Assembly (NCBI GenBank): GCA_040772905.1
Contig: JAXGXJ010000022.1
Location: 1-5,686, forward strand
Source of the DNA: JAXGXJ01 sp040772905
GTDB taxonomy: Bacteria > Actinomycetota > Thermoleophilia > RBG-16-64-13
Direction of reading: 5' to 3'
Length of the DNA stretch: 5,686 nt
Shown: positions 1 to 5,275 of the stretch, piece by piece
Layout: each line of letters begins with the position of its first letter
Position numbering within the stretch: position 1 is the stretch's first letter
Notes under the pieces: model-generated
What the model saw: the letters and a program-made list of their open reading frames with translations, nothing else
Told to the model about the DNA's origin: nothing
Database searches by the model: none
Translations under genes and position numbers: made by a program

Positions 1-37
1 CTCGGTAGAGACGGATGGCTTCCCGTCGGAACTCTGG
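1..37 (-). mobile_element. Possible N-terminal end of an IS3-type OrfA transposase (edge fragment)
   Basis: Codons read from 37 down to 2 on the minus strand give PEFRREAIRLYR. This closely matches the helix that opens IS3-family OrfA proteins (HTH_Tnp_1 type; typical form PEFKREAVRLYRE). No ATG, GTG or TTG lies in frame within the usual 5-15 codons upstream, and I could not identify a terminal inverted repeat. The copy is therefore either start-less or degenerate, or the resemblance is accidental. The rest would lie left of the window. Confidence 0.3.
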
Positions 38-523
38 TGTGGGCCACGTTGACTCCCTTCTGGACCGTAATGGCCCATATCCAAAGGGTCGAAGGATCGT
101 GTCCTGTGTTCCTTCTTCGCGTACTCGGGCTTTGAGCTGTCCGAAGACGATATTGGCCGGAGGAACAACGTATGGGAGAGGGAAGGAAGTAGCCTTCGTA
201 GCCCGGTCTCCACCCTCTGTGGCGTCTCGGAAGACGGCTACCACGCAATCCGGGTCGCCGCTTCCAGCTTCGAGGATACGGTAGTGCGTGGGACCGGAGT
301 CATCGGATGAGAGCGGCACCGGACTTCTGCCAGCTGGGAGGTCGAGCCGACCCTCCGCTATTTCTTTGACGGTAAGGGGATAGAAGCCGGCTTCCTTCAA
401 CATCTGAAATGTCTTCCCTGAGTCGCTGGGGAGGAACGATGCTCTGCTCGATCGCGTGAGGGCAGGGCATGTGAAACCGCCCGACAGCCCGACCGCTTCG
501 ACGTGATCATGCCGTATCCTCAC
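1..523 (-). CDS. Unrecognised minus-strand reading frame, cut by the left edge (possibly degenerate)
   Basis: On the minus strand one frame stays open from a TGA near 544-546 to the window edge. The only start codon near its beginning is GTG at 523-521, which gives about 174 codons. No clear Shine-Dalgarno sequence precedes it; ATG at 404-402 is an alternative. Base use by codon position (first position rich in G/C, second poor, third moderately rich) is what coding DNA looks like. Third positions are less GC-biased than in the plus-strand genes, and AGA, ATA, CGA and AGT codons are common, so it may be foreign or decaying. I do not recognise the product and see no signal peptide or membrane segment. 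The last twelve visible residues, PEFRREAIRLYR, resemble the start of IS3-family OrfA transposases. The frame may therefore be an old gene fragment running into an insertion element. It is divergent from the corrinoid gene, with about 65 nt between starts. Confidence 0.45.
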   Translation of the reverse strand, partial: MRIRHDHVEAVGLSGGFTCPALTRSSRASFLPSDSGKTFQMLKEAGFYPLTVKEIAEGRLDLPAGRSPVPLSSDDSGPTHYRILEAGSGDPDCVVAVFRDATEGGDRATKATSFPLPYVVPPANIVFGQLKARVREEGTQDTILRPFGYGPLRSRRESTWPTPEFRREAIRLYR

Positions 524-573
524 GTCATAGGAACTTGACGACTCTCACGTGTGCTCTTGAGCGGGGTGCCGGG

Positions 574-579
574 AAGGAG
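574..579 (+). promoter_or_regulatory. Ribosome binding site of the corrinoid protein gene
   Basis: AAGGAG lies 9 nt before GTG 589. This decides the start in favour of GTG 589 over the in-frame TTG at 535, which has no purine-rich site in front of it and would add 18 residues of non-family sequence. Confidence 0.7.
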
Positions 580-588
580 ACGAGACAG

Positions 589-1257
589 GTGTCGATTGTT
601 GCGATAGCTGACGCCTTAGAGCGTCTGGATGACACGACGGTCGATCTGGTGAGGGACGCACTGGCGGGAGGTGAGGATCCTCTGGTTGTCATCCAGCAGG
701 GGATCGTGACCGGTATACGCCGCTGCGGAGAGAAGTTGACCGCCTATGAGTACGGCGTGCCGGAGTTGATGGTGGCCGGCGAGATAGCCCGGGACTGCAT
801 CGAGGTGGTGCGGCCCCATCTGGGCGCGGCCGGCACGCCGTCCAAGGCGACCGTGGTCATGGCCAGTGTGCAGGGCGACGTCCATGAGCTGGGCAAGAAC
901 CTGGTGGCCCTTCTCCTGGAACTGGAGGGCTATCGCGTGGTCGATCTGGGCGTGGACGTGCCTCCCATGACCATCATCGACAAGGCGGTGGATGCGGGAG
1001 CGGAGGTCATCGGACTCTCCTCGCTCATGGTCACCACCATGCCCGCACAGCAGGAGCTCATCACCTATCTTCGTGACACGGGACTGCGCGAGCGCTTCCT
1101 GGTCGTGGTGGGCGGCGCCCCCGTCTCGCAGGAGTGGGCCGATTCCATCGGCGCCGATGGCTGGGCTCCGGACGGACTGACCGCCGTGCGTCTGGTGGAA
1201 CGGCTTGTGGCCGGTGGCGGGATGGACGACGGGACTGAGGGAGGGACGGCATCATGA
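589..1257 (+). CDS. Corrinoid (cobalamin-binding) methyltransferase protein, MtmC/MtbC/MttC type
   Basis: A 222-residue protein that carries the methyl group on a bound corrinoid between a substrate methyltransferase and an acceptor methyltransferase in the cytoplasm. Residues 1-80 form the helical cap (B12-binding-2 type), and 85-205 form the Rossmann-like B12 domain. The base-off/His-on signature is clear: D97, H99 and G102 in GDVHELGKN, where H99 is the lower axial cobalt ligand. It is followed by the SSL motif at 144-146 and the GG at 175-176 that border the nucleotide loop. The length matches stand-alone corrinoid proteins of methylamine and methoxy-compound systems (about 210-220 residues). 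Its TGA overlaps the next ATG (ATGA), so the two genes are probably translationally coupled and made in matched amounts. The C-terminal tail (about 208-222) is Gly/Asp-rich. The family is certain; the partner suggests the MtmC subgroup, but sequence alone does not show which substrate. No cobalamin riboswitch is visible upstream. Confidence 0.93.
   Translation: MSIVAIADALERLDDTTVDLVRDALAGGEDPLVVIQQGIVTGIRRCGEKLTAYEYGVPELMVAGEIARDCIEVVRPHLGAAGTPSKATVVMASVQGDVHELGKNLVALLLELEGYRVVDLGVDVPPMTIIDKAVDAGAEVIGLSSLMVTTMPAQQELITYLRDTGLRERFLVVVGGAPVSQEWADSIGADGWAPDGLTAVRLVERLVAGGGMDDGTEGGTAS
1239..1245 (+). promoter_or_regulatory. Ribosome binding site of the MtmB-like gene, inside the preceding gene
   Basis: GGGAGGG ends 8 nt before ATG 1254 and lies in the last codons of the corrinoid gene. 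Together with the ATGA overlap it supports coupled translation and this start. Confidence 0.65.
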
Positions 1258-2615
1258 TCGGGGTACGGGACGTGTTGGAGCGCTCGCTCACCGGGCCGGT
1301 GATGAAAGAGCGTGATTTCGACATGGCCTTCGCCAAGAAGCTCCGCAGCCTCTCCTCGGACCTGGGCCCTGTGGATTTCGAGCGCGTCATCCCCGATGAC
1401 GCCACCGCCGACGCCGTCTTCCGGGCCGCGGTGGAGTTGCTGGCTGAGGTGGGGCTTTACAACAAGGACAGTCAGCGGGTGGTTCGTCTGACCGCGGAGG
1501 AGATCGGGGAGGTGGCGGCGAGCCGCCTCTCCTCGGTGACGTTGGGCTCGGGAGGGGAACAGGTGGTGGTGCGGGAGAGGCGACCCGGCTCGCCCTTCCC
1601 ACCCGTCATCGTCACCGGTCCGGTGGGGGGACCCTTCACCGAGGACCTCTACGAGCCCTGCCATCGCTCCTACGCACAGGAACCCACGTGTCAGGGACTG
1701 CTGGGCGGGGTCTTGGTGGGTTGGGATGGCGTGGTGAACATGGCCGACCGCCCCAATGAGATCATCGTCACCGCTGCCGAGGGTGCGCTCATTCAAGAAG
1801 CTGCTCAGCGGGCCGGCAAGCCTGGGCTCTATCTGGGGCCCTATCCGCCCGGGGGTGTATCGCCACAGGCCATCCTCTGCAATCATTCGGCTGCGGGGCT
1901 CGACCCCGCCCGCAGTCAGATCCCCATCCAGCTCATGCCCGAGCTCAAGCTCAATTGGGCGAAGCTCTCTCTGGCTCTGTACTGCCAGAGTCACGGCGTA
2001 CACCCCTGGACCGATATCGTGTCGGTCATCGGTGCGTTCTGCCGCAATGCGCTGGAGAGCTCCATCTCTCAGACCGCCGGGGTGCTGGGGGCGTGGTCGT
2101 TCACCGGGGGGTCGACGGCCTCGGTGTGGAGCACCGACATCGAAGGGCTCTGCACGCGGAAACGCAACCTGTGGGCCAACTGTGCCACCACGCGCGCCCT
2201 GGAGCGCAATGTGGGCAACCCTGTGTTCCTCCTTGGCTATGCATCGGCCGGACCGGCGACGGAGATGGCTCTCTTGGAGACAGCTGCGTACACGGCCGCC
2301 TACACGGCGTCCGGGGGTGAGCTCATCTGGGGAGGGTCCACCTGCAACGGGGTCGACCTCAACCGCTACGCCGGTCTGCAGGGCCGCATGGTGGGGGAGG
2401 CGGCCGAGGCTGCTGCCCGTCTGTCGCAGGAGGCGGCCAACGACGTCATCAACAGGCTGTTCGCCTGCTACGAGCAGGACCTTCCCACCGCTCCCAAGGG
2501 GCAGACCTTCGCCGAGTGCTACGACCTGGAGACGGTGCAGCCGACAGCTGAATATCTGCGTTTGTACGAATCGACGAAGGTCCGATTGTCCGGCGAATTC
2601 GCGCTGAGTCTCTGA
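1254..2615 (+). CDS. MtmB-family methyltransferase homologue without pyrrolysine
   Basis: A 453-residue protein close in length to monomethylamine methyltransferase MtmB (about 458), which is a TIM-barrel enzyme that moves a methyl group from monomethylamine to its corrinoid protein. Remembered MtmB sequence aligns along the whole length. Matching blocks include the PDD start near 47, the AGKPGL block at 187-192, the SAGPATEMALLE block at 331-341, TASGGEL at 351-357 and the C-terminal TFAECYDLETVQPTAEYL block at 418-435. There is no in-frame TAG. The MtmB Pyl202 position falls at L194/G195 (codons 1833-1838). By the same hand alignment the other MtmB active-site residues Glu229, Glu259 and Gln333 fall at about I223, T253 and L327. 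The fold family is well supported, but methylamine as substrate is doubtful. It is paired with the upstream corrinoid protein by a 4-nt overlap. Its substrate is unknown; an amine or another methylated compound is possible. Confidence 0.85.
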   Translation: MIGVRDVLERSLTGPVMKERDFDMAFAKKLRSLSSDLGPVDFERVIPDDATADAVFRAAVELLAEVGLYNKDSQRVVRLTAEEIGEVAASRLSSVTLGSGGEQVVVRERRPGSPFPPVIVTGPVGGPFTEDLYEPCHRSYAQEPTCQGLLGGVLVGWDGVVNMADRPNEIIVTAAEGALIQEAAQRAGKPGLYLGPYPPGGVSPQAILCNHSAAGLDPARSQIPIQLMPELKLNWAKLSLALYCQSHGVHPWTDIVSVIGAFCRNALESSISQTAGVLGAWSFTGGSTASVWSTDIEGLCTRKRNLWANCATTRALERNVGNPVFLLGYASAGPATEMALLETAAYTAAYTASGGELIWGGSTCNGVDLNRYAGLQGRMVGEAAEAAARLSQEAANDVINRLFACYEQDLPTAPKGQTFAECYDLETVQPTAEYLRLYESTKVRLSGEFALSL

Positions 2616-2618
2616 TCG

Positions 2619-2646
2619 GCGAGATCGAACCGCCCTCGGGTCTCGC
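2619..2646 (+). terminator. Hairpin just after the MtmB-like gene, possible terminator
   Basis: GCGAGATC (2619-2626) pairs with GGTCTCGC (2639-2646) over 8 bp with one G-U, closing a 12-nt loop. It begins 3 nt after the stop codon. No T-run follows, so it is either a weak or U-less terminator or an mRNA 3'-end stabiliser. Confidence 0.35.
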
Positions 2647-2697
2647 GTGACGGCACCGGCTCCGGCACCCCGGCTGTTACCGTAGCGGTGGCTGCTG

Positions 2698-2757
2698 GAG
2701 CCTCTTCGCGTGACCTACATGCATAGGGCGTATCATGGTGAGTGCGCTTGGAGGCTC
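2698..2757 (+). repeat. Inverted repeat in the leader of the metallo-beta-lactamase gene
   Basis: GAGCCTC (2698-2704) and GAGGCTC (2751-2757) are perfect 7-nt inverted repeats. Inside them TTC faces TTG, followed by GCG/CGC, so a 10-bp interrupted stem with a long loop is possible. The repeat ends 13 nt before the ribosome binding site region. The loop holds TATCAT (2731-2736), a plausible -10 element, with GTGACC (2710-2715) as a poor -35 at 15 nt spacing. This may be an operator or leader structure for the 2806-5053 gene pair. Confidence 0.25.
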
Positions 2758-2770
2758 TAAAGCGTCAGCC

Positions 2771-2798
2771 GGAGGAAACAGGTGAGTGCGAGGAGGAG
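2771..2798 (+). promoter_or_regulatory. Two nested ribosome binding sites with two GTG starts
   Basis: GGAGG (2771-2775) lies 6 nt before GTG 2782, and the stronger AGGAGGAG (2791-2798) lies 7 nt before in-frame GTG 2806. The second is preferred because of the better match. The extra eight residues (MSARRRAD) come from the purine-rich site itself and do not look like conserved protein. Confidence 0.5.
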
Positions 2799-2805
2799 AG
2801 CCGAC

Positions 2806-3732
2806 GTGTCGTTGACCTACAGAGTCTTCCTGCACAGCTACTTAGGCTTCAGAGCGAACTCCACGCTCTTCTACGGGGAGCGTGACGCCGTCTTGATCGA
2901 CGCGCCACAGTTGTTGAGCGACTGTCACAGGATGATCGCTGAGATCATCCCCATGCGTAAGAACCTCACTCATATCTATGTGTCTCATTTTCATCCCGAC
3001 CACCACTTCAGCCTTGGTGTGCTGATGCAGGCCTTCCCGCAGGCGAAGGTGGTCGCCTTGCCCAGCGTGGTCAAGGACATCGTGTTCACTTCCGTGGACA
3101 AAGTCGATCTTTGGAGTATCGACCGGTTCGGCAACGACATCCCCAGCAAGACCACCATCCCCATGCCCCTTCGGGAGGCACGGCTGGAACTGGAGGGCCA
3201 CGAGCTGCTCTTCTTCGATGGTTGGGAAGGGGACAGCGTCAACAACTCGGTGGTGTGGGTGCCGTCGATGAGAGTGGTATGCGCGACCGATGTGGCCTTC
3301 CACGACTGTAATGTGTGGACCATCGAAAGCAATGTCGAGCGGCGCATCAAGTGGAGAAGAGACATCCAGCGGCTCATGGATTTCGATCCGCGGGTCGTCA
3401 TCCCCGGACACCACGACGAGGCCCAGGCGCGAGCACTCGAGGAAGTCCGAGAAGACGAGTCCCGTACCTACGCTGAGTGCATCGATTGGACGCTGAAGTA
3501 TCTGGACGTGTACGAGGACGCCTACAGCTCGGCCAAGAACGGGACGGAGTTGTTCAAGGGCATCACCAAGTACTACGGTGACGTCAAAGCGGCGGATTTC
3601 GGGCCCCAATGGCAGACCCGACTCATCTTCCCGCGCACCGCTCCGGATTGGCTCCTTCCCCTGCCCGGTCCTCCGGGGAAGATCTTCCTCAACCCGGACG
3701 GTGTGTTCGACGGCGATCCGCCGAGAGAGTAA
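2806..3732 (+). CDS. Metallo-beta-lactamase-fold hydrolase with altered metal site
   Basis: A 308-residue protein, or 316 if GTG 2782 is used. The core is about residues 5-215. A beta-strand opening NSTLFYGERDAVLIDAP leads to the metal motif HFHPDHH (H61, H63, D65, H66 in the numbering from 2806). D162 in VVCATD is the bridging Asp, and H202 in VIPGHH is the last ligand. The third His, normally in a GHT motif before the bridging Asp, is absent: the matching stretch is GWEGDSVNNS, with E141 and D143 near that position. About 95 further residues form a C-terminal tail (YAECIDW to the end) that I do not recognise. No signal peptide is seen, so it is probably cytoplasmic. Family members hydrolyse thioesters, lactones, phosphodiesters and sulfate esters, or bind di-iron, so the reaction cannot be named. 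Only 16 nt separate it from the GMC gene, which suggests co-transcription and a shared pathway. Confidence 0.85.
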   Translation: MSLTYRVFLHSYLGFRANSTLFYGERDAVLIDAPQLLSDCHRMIAEIIPMRKNLTHIYVSHFHPDHHFSLGVLMQAFPQAKVVALPSVVKDIVFTSVDKVDLWSIDRFGNDIPSKTTIPMPLREARLELEGHELLFFDGWEGDSVNNSVVWVPSMRVVCATDVAFHDCNVWTIESNVERRIKWRRDIQRLMDFDPRVVIPGHHDEAQARALEEVREDESRTYAECIDWTLKYLDVYEDAYSSAKNGTELFKGITKYYGDVKAADFGPQWQTRLIFPRTAPDWLLPLPGPPGKIFLNPDGVFDGDPPRE

Positions 3733-3748
3733 GGAAGGAGACGGAAGC

Positions 3749-5053
3749 ATGGCAGCCACCAAGCATCTGAGTGCGAAGACCGTCGTCGTCGGCAGCGGAC
3801 CGGGGGGCGCCACGGTGGCCCGGGAGCTGGCCAGGCGCGGCCAGGATGTGCTCATCCTCGAGCAGGGCGCATATCACAAGCCGGACGGCAACTATGTGAC
3901 CATGTTCCTGATGTCGGACCGCTTCTTCTCTCTGGCGTCCATAGAGGGTACGCAGATGGTCCGCCTGCTCACGGTGGGCGGCAGCACGCTGGCCTATCTT
4001 GCCACTGCGTTCGAGCCGCCGGCGTGGTTCAAGGACAAGTACGGCATCGACCTCGCTCCCTACGTGGAGGAGGTCAGGCGCGACCTCAAGCCGTCACCGA
4101 CTCCCGAGCGCCTCATGGGCGATGCGCAGAAGCGGATCGCCGAGGCCGCGGCGCAGGAGGGCTACGACTGGAAGCCCATGCCGCACTTCATGGATTGGCA
4201 AAAGATAGGCACCCGAGTGAAACGGCCGTTTGCCGGCTCGGTGCACGGAGCGAAATGGACGGCCCGTGACTTCGTCGAAGAGGCGCGCCAACACGGAGCG
4301 CGCCTGGAGACCCGGATGAGAGTACAGCAGGTGCTCTCCAAAGATGGACGGGTCACCGGTGTGCGAGGAGTCGGCCGTTCGGGCGACTTCTGGGTGGAGG
4401 CCGAGAGAGTGGTGCTGGCAGCCGGCGGTCTCAGCAACCCGCCGATCCTGCAGGCTTCGGGCTTCCCCGACGCGGGCCAGGGGGTCATCATCGACCCGCT
4501 CGTCCTCACCTACGGGGTCTACCCCGGCCGGGGCTCCGGTCCGGACATGCCCATGGGCACCGGCACGATGGATCTGGTGGACGAAGGTATCATCCTCATG
4601 GACTGCATCGACCCCTGGCCGCTCTACCTGTTCGGGCTGTTCATGGGTGGCGGTCTCAAGGGGATACCGAAAATGCGCTACTTCCCTCACACGCTGGGGA
4701 TCATGGCCAAGATGCGGGACGAGTTCTCGGGGTGGGTCAAGCTCGACGGCTCGGTGTCGAAACCTCTCACCGATAACGATCAGCGGCTCATCGCCCGCGG
4801 CATGGAGTTGTCACGCAACATCCTTGTGCGCGCCGGCTGCGATCCCGTGTCGATCGTGAGCACTCCTCCCCGAGGCGCTCACCCGGCCGGCACGGTGCGC
4901 ATCGGCGATCAGATCGACACCGATCTGCAGACGCCCATGGCCGGCCTCTACGTGTGTGACTCCAGCGTCCTTCCCGAGCGCATGGGGATGCCGCCGGTGT
5001 TCACCATCGTGGCGTTGGCCAAGCGGCTTGTGGCGGAGAAACTGGCGGGTTAG
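3749..5053 (+). CDS. GMC-family FAD oxidoreductase (short form)
   Basis: A 434-residue flavoprotein. ATG 3749 is chosen because AAGGAG (3735-3740) sits 8 nt before it and the FAD motif follows at once. The frame is open upstream to 3578, but that part is shadow of the previous gene. Domains: the N-terminal FAD-binding fold has GSGPGG at 15-20 and the ribose-binding E38. GGST at 77-80 is the flavin-contact loop, and AAGGLSNPPIL at 224-234 is the second signature. The substrate domain spans about 240-345, and the GMC C-terminal domain has HPAGT with candidate catalytic H378 and LYVCDSSVLPE around D404. The usual Asn or His of the NP motif near the C terminus is Pro (P415 in GMPP). It is shorter than typical glucose-methanol-choline enzymes (500-600 residues). 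The reaction is likely oxidation of an alcohol, or hydride exchange on a cyclic or polyol substrate; the substrate and electron acceptor are unknown. There is no signal peptide. It ends in TAG. Confidence 0.9.
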   Translation: MAATKHLSAKTVVVGSGPGGATVARELARRGQDVLILEQGAYHKPDGNYVTMFLMSDRFFSLASIEGTQMVRLLTVGGSTLAYLATAFEPPAWFKDKYGIDLAPYVEEVRRDLKPSPTPERLMGDAQKRIAEAAAQEGYDWKPMPHFMDWQKIGTRVKRPFAGSVHGAKWTARDFVEEARQHGARLETRMRVQQVLSKDGRVTGVRGVGRSGDFWVEAERVVLAAGGLSNPPILQASGFPDAGQGVIIDPLVLTYGVYPGRGSGPDMPMGTGTMDLVDEGIILMDCIDPWPLYLFGLFMGGGLKGIPKMRYFPHTLGIMAKMRDEFSGWVKLDGSVSKPLTDNDQRLIARGMELSRNILVRAGCDPVSIVSTPPRGAHPAGTVRIGDQIDTDLQTPMAGLYVCDSSVLPERMGMPPVFTIVALAKRLVAEKLAG

Positions 5054-5149
5054 AGCCTCGAATACTCGGCCTGCTCGTCCGCCTTCACGCGGGGCTGCGC
5101 GCAATCACCATCGCGGCCGGCCGGGTTGCCGCCTATCCACCTATCGCCA

Positions 5150-5230
5150 GCCGAACCGGCAGGGTATTCTATCCTGCACAGGTTTCGGCCGAAGGGGCTC
5201 CACTCGGGCGACTGAGTCCCAGCCGAAGCC
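5150..5230 (+). ncRNA. Candidate cis-regulatory RNA leader with two mutually exclusive hairpins
   Basis: Hairpin 1: GCCGAACC (5150-5157) pairs with GGTTTCGGC (5181-5189), with one bulged T. Inside it GCAGGGT (5159-5165) pairs with ATCCTGC (5171-5177) around a 5-nt loop, for 15 bp in all. Hairpin 2: the same GGTTTCGGC pairs instead with GCCGAAGCC (5222-5230), 9 bp with one G-U. Inside it GGGGCTC (5194-5200) pairs with GAGTCCC (5214-5220). Segment 5181-5189 cannot be in both, which is the architecture of a riboswitch or attenuator. No T-run follows either hairpin, so control of translation or Rho access is more likely than intrinsic termination. It lies 45 nt before the start of the molybdopterin enzyme gene. 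No known riboswitch class was recognised. Upstream, 5054-5149 holds only a weak GCGGC/GCCGC pair (5113-5117 with 5128-5132) and no convincing promoter. Confidence 0.4.
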
Positions 5231-5264
5231 AGGGCGGTCCATGGCCGAATGCTATGAGATTCAC

Positions 5265-5272
5265 GAGGTGAT
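5265..5272 (+). promoter_or_regulatory. Ribosome binding site of the molybdopterin enzyme gene
   Basis: GAGGTGAT is a full 8-nt match to the 16S anti-Shine-Dalgarno sequence and sits just before GTG 5276. An in-frame TGA at 5255-5257 and no other start codon between them fix GTG 5276 as the start. Confidence 0.75.
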
Positions 5273-5275
5273 GAT

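Noticed and set aside
15..284. Plus-strand open frame of 89 codons at the left edge
   Set aside because: It has no ribosome binding site, an Arg/Ser-rich random-looking product, and lies opposite the minus-strand frame with better coding statistics.
535..588. TTG 535 as start of the corrinoid protein, or TTGACG as its -35 element
   Set aside because: There is no ribosome binding site before TTG, whereas GTG 589 has one and fits the family length. No -10 element follows TTGACG at usual spacing.
524..588. Cobalamin riboswitch before the corrinoid gene, or CACGTG (546-551) as an operator
   Set aside because: The spacer is far too short for a cobalamin riboswitch and lacks its conserved core. 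A single 6-nt palindrome is too common to call.
1065..2003. Long minus-strand open frame opposite the corrinoid and MtmB-like genes
   Set aside because: It is a shadow of GC-rich genes: the product is His/Arg/Pro-rich without any family motif, while the plus strand encodes clear families.
3578..3748. Upstream extension of the GMC reading frame
   Set aside because: It overlaps the end of the MBL gene and gives a Ser/Arg-rich stretch. ATG 3749 has a good ribosome binding site and directly precedes the FAD motif.
2842..3855. Long minus-strand open frame opposite the MBL gene
   Set aside because: It is a shadow of the MBL and GMC genes, which carry clear catalytic motifs on the plus strand.
4094..4690. 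Minus-strand open frame opposite the GMC gene
   Set aside because: It is a shadow frame with no recognisable motif and no start signal.
5113..5132. GCGGC/GCCGC hairpin as terminator of the GMC gene
   Set aside because: Only 5 bp, a GC-rich palindromic loop (CCGGCCGG) and no T-run, so too weak to annotate as a terminator.
5051..5213. Read-through of the GMC stop TAG as pyrrolysine
   Set aside because: The frame stays open about 53 codons, but the extension looks random, the GMC domain is already complete, and no other sign of Pyl coding (pylT, pylS, in-frame amber in the MtmB homologue) is present.
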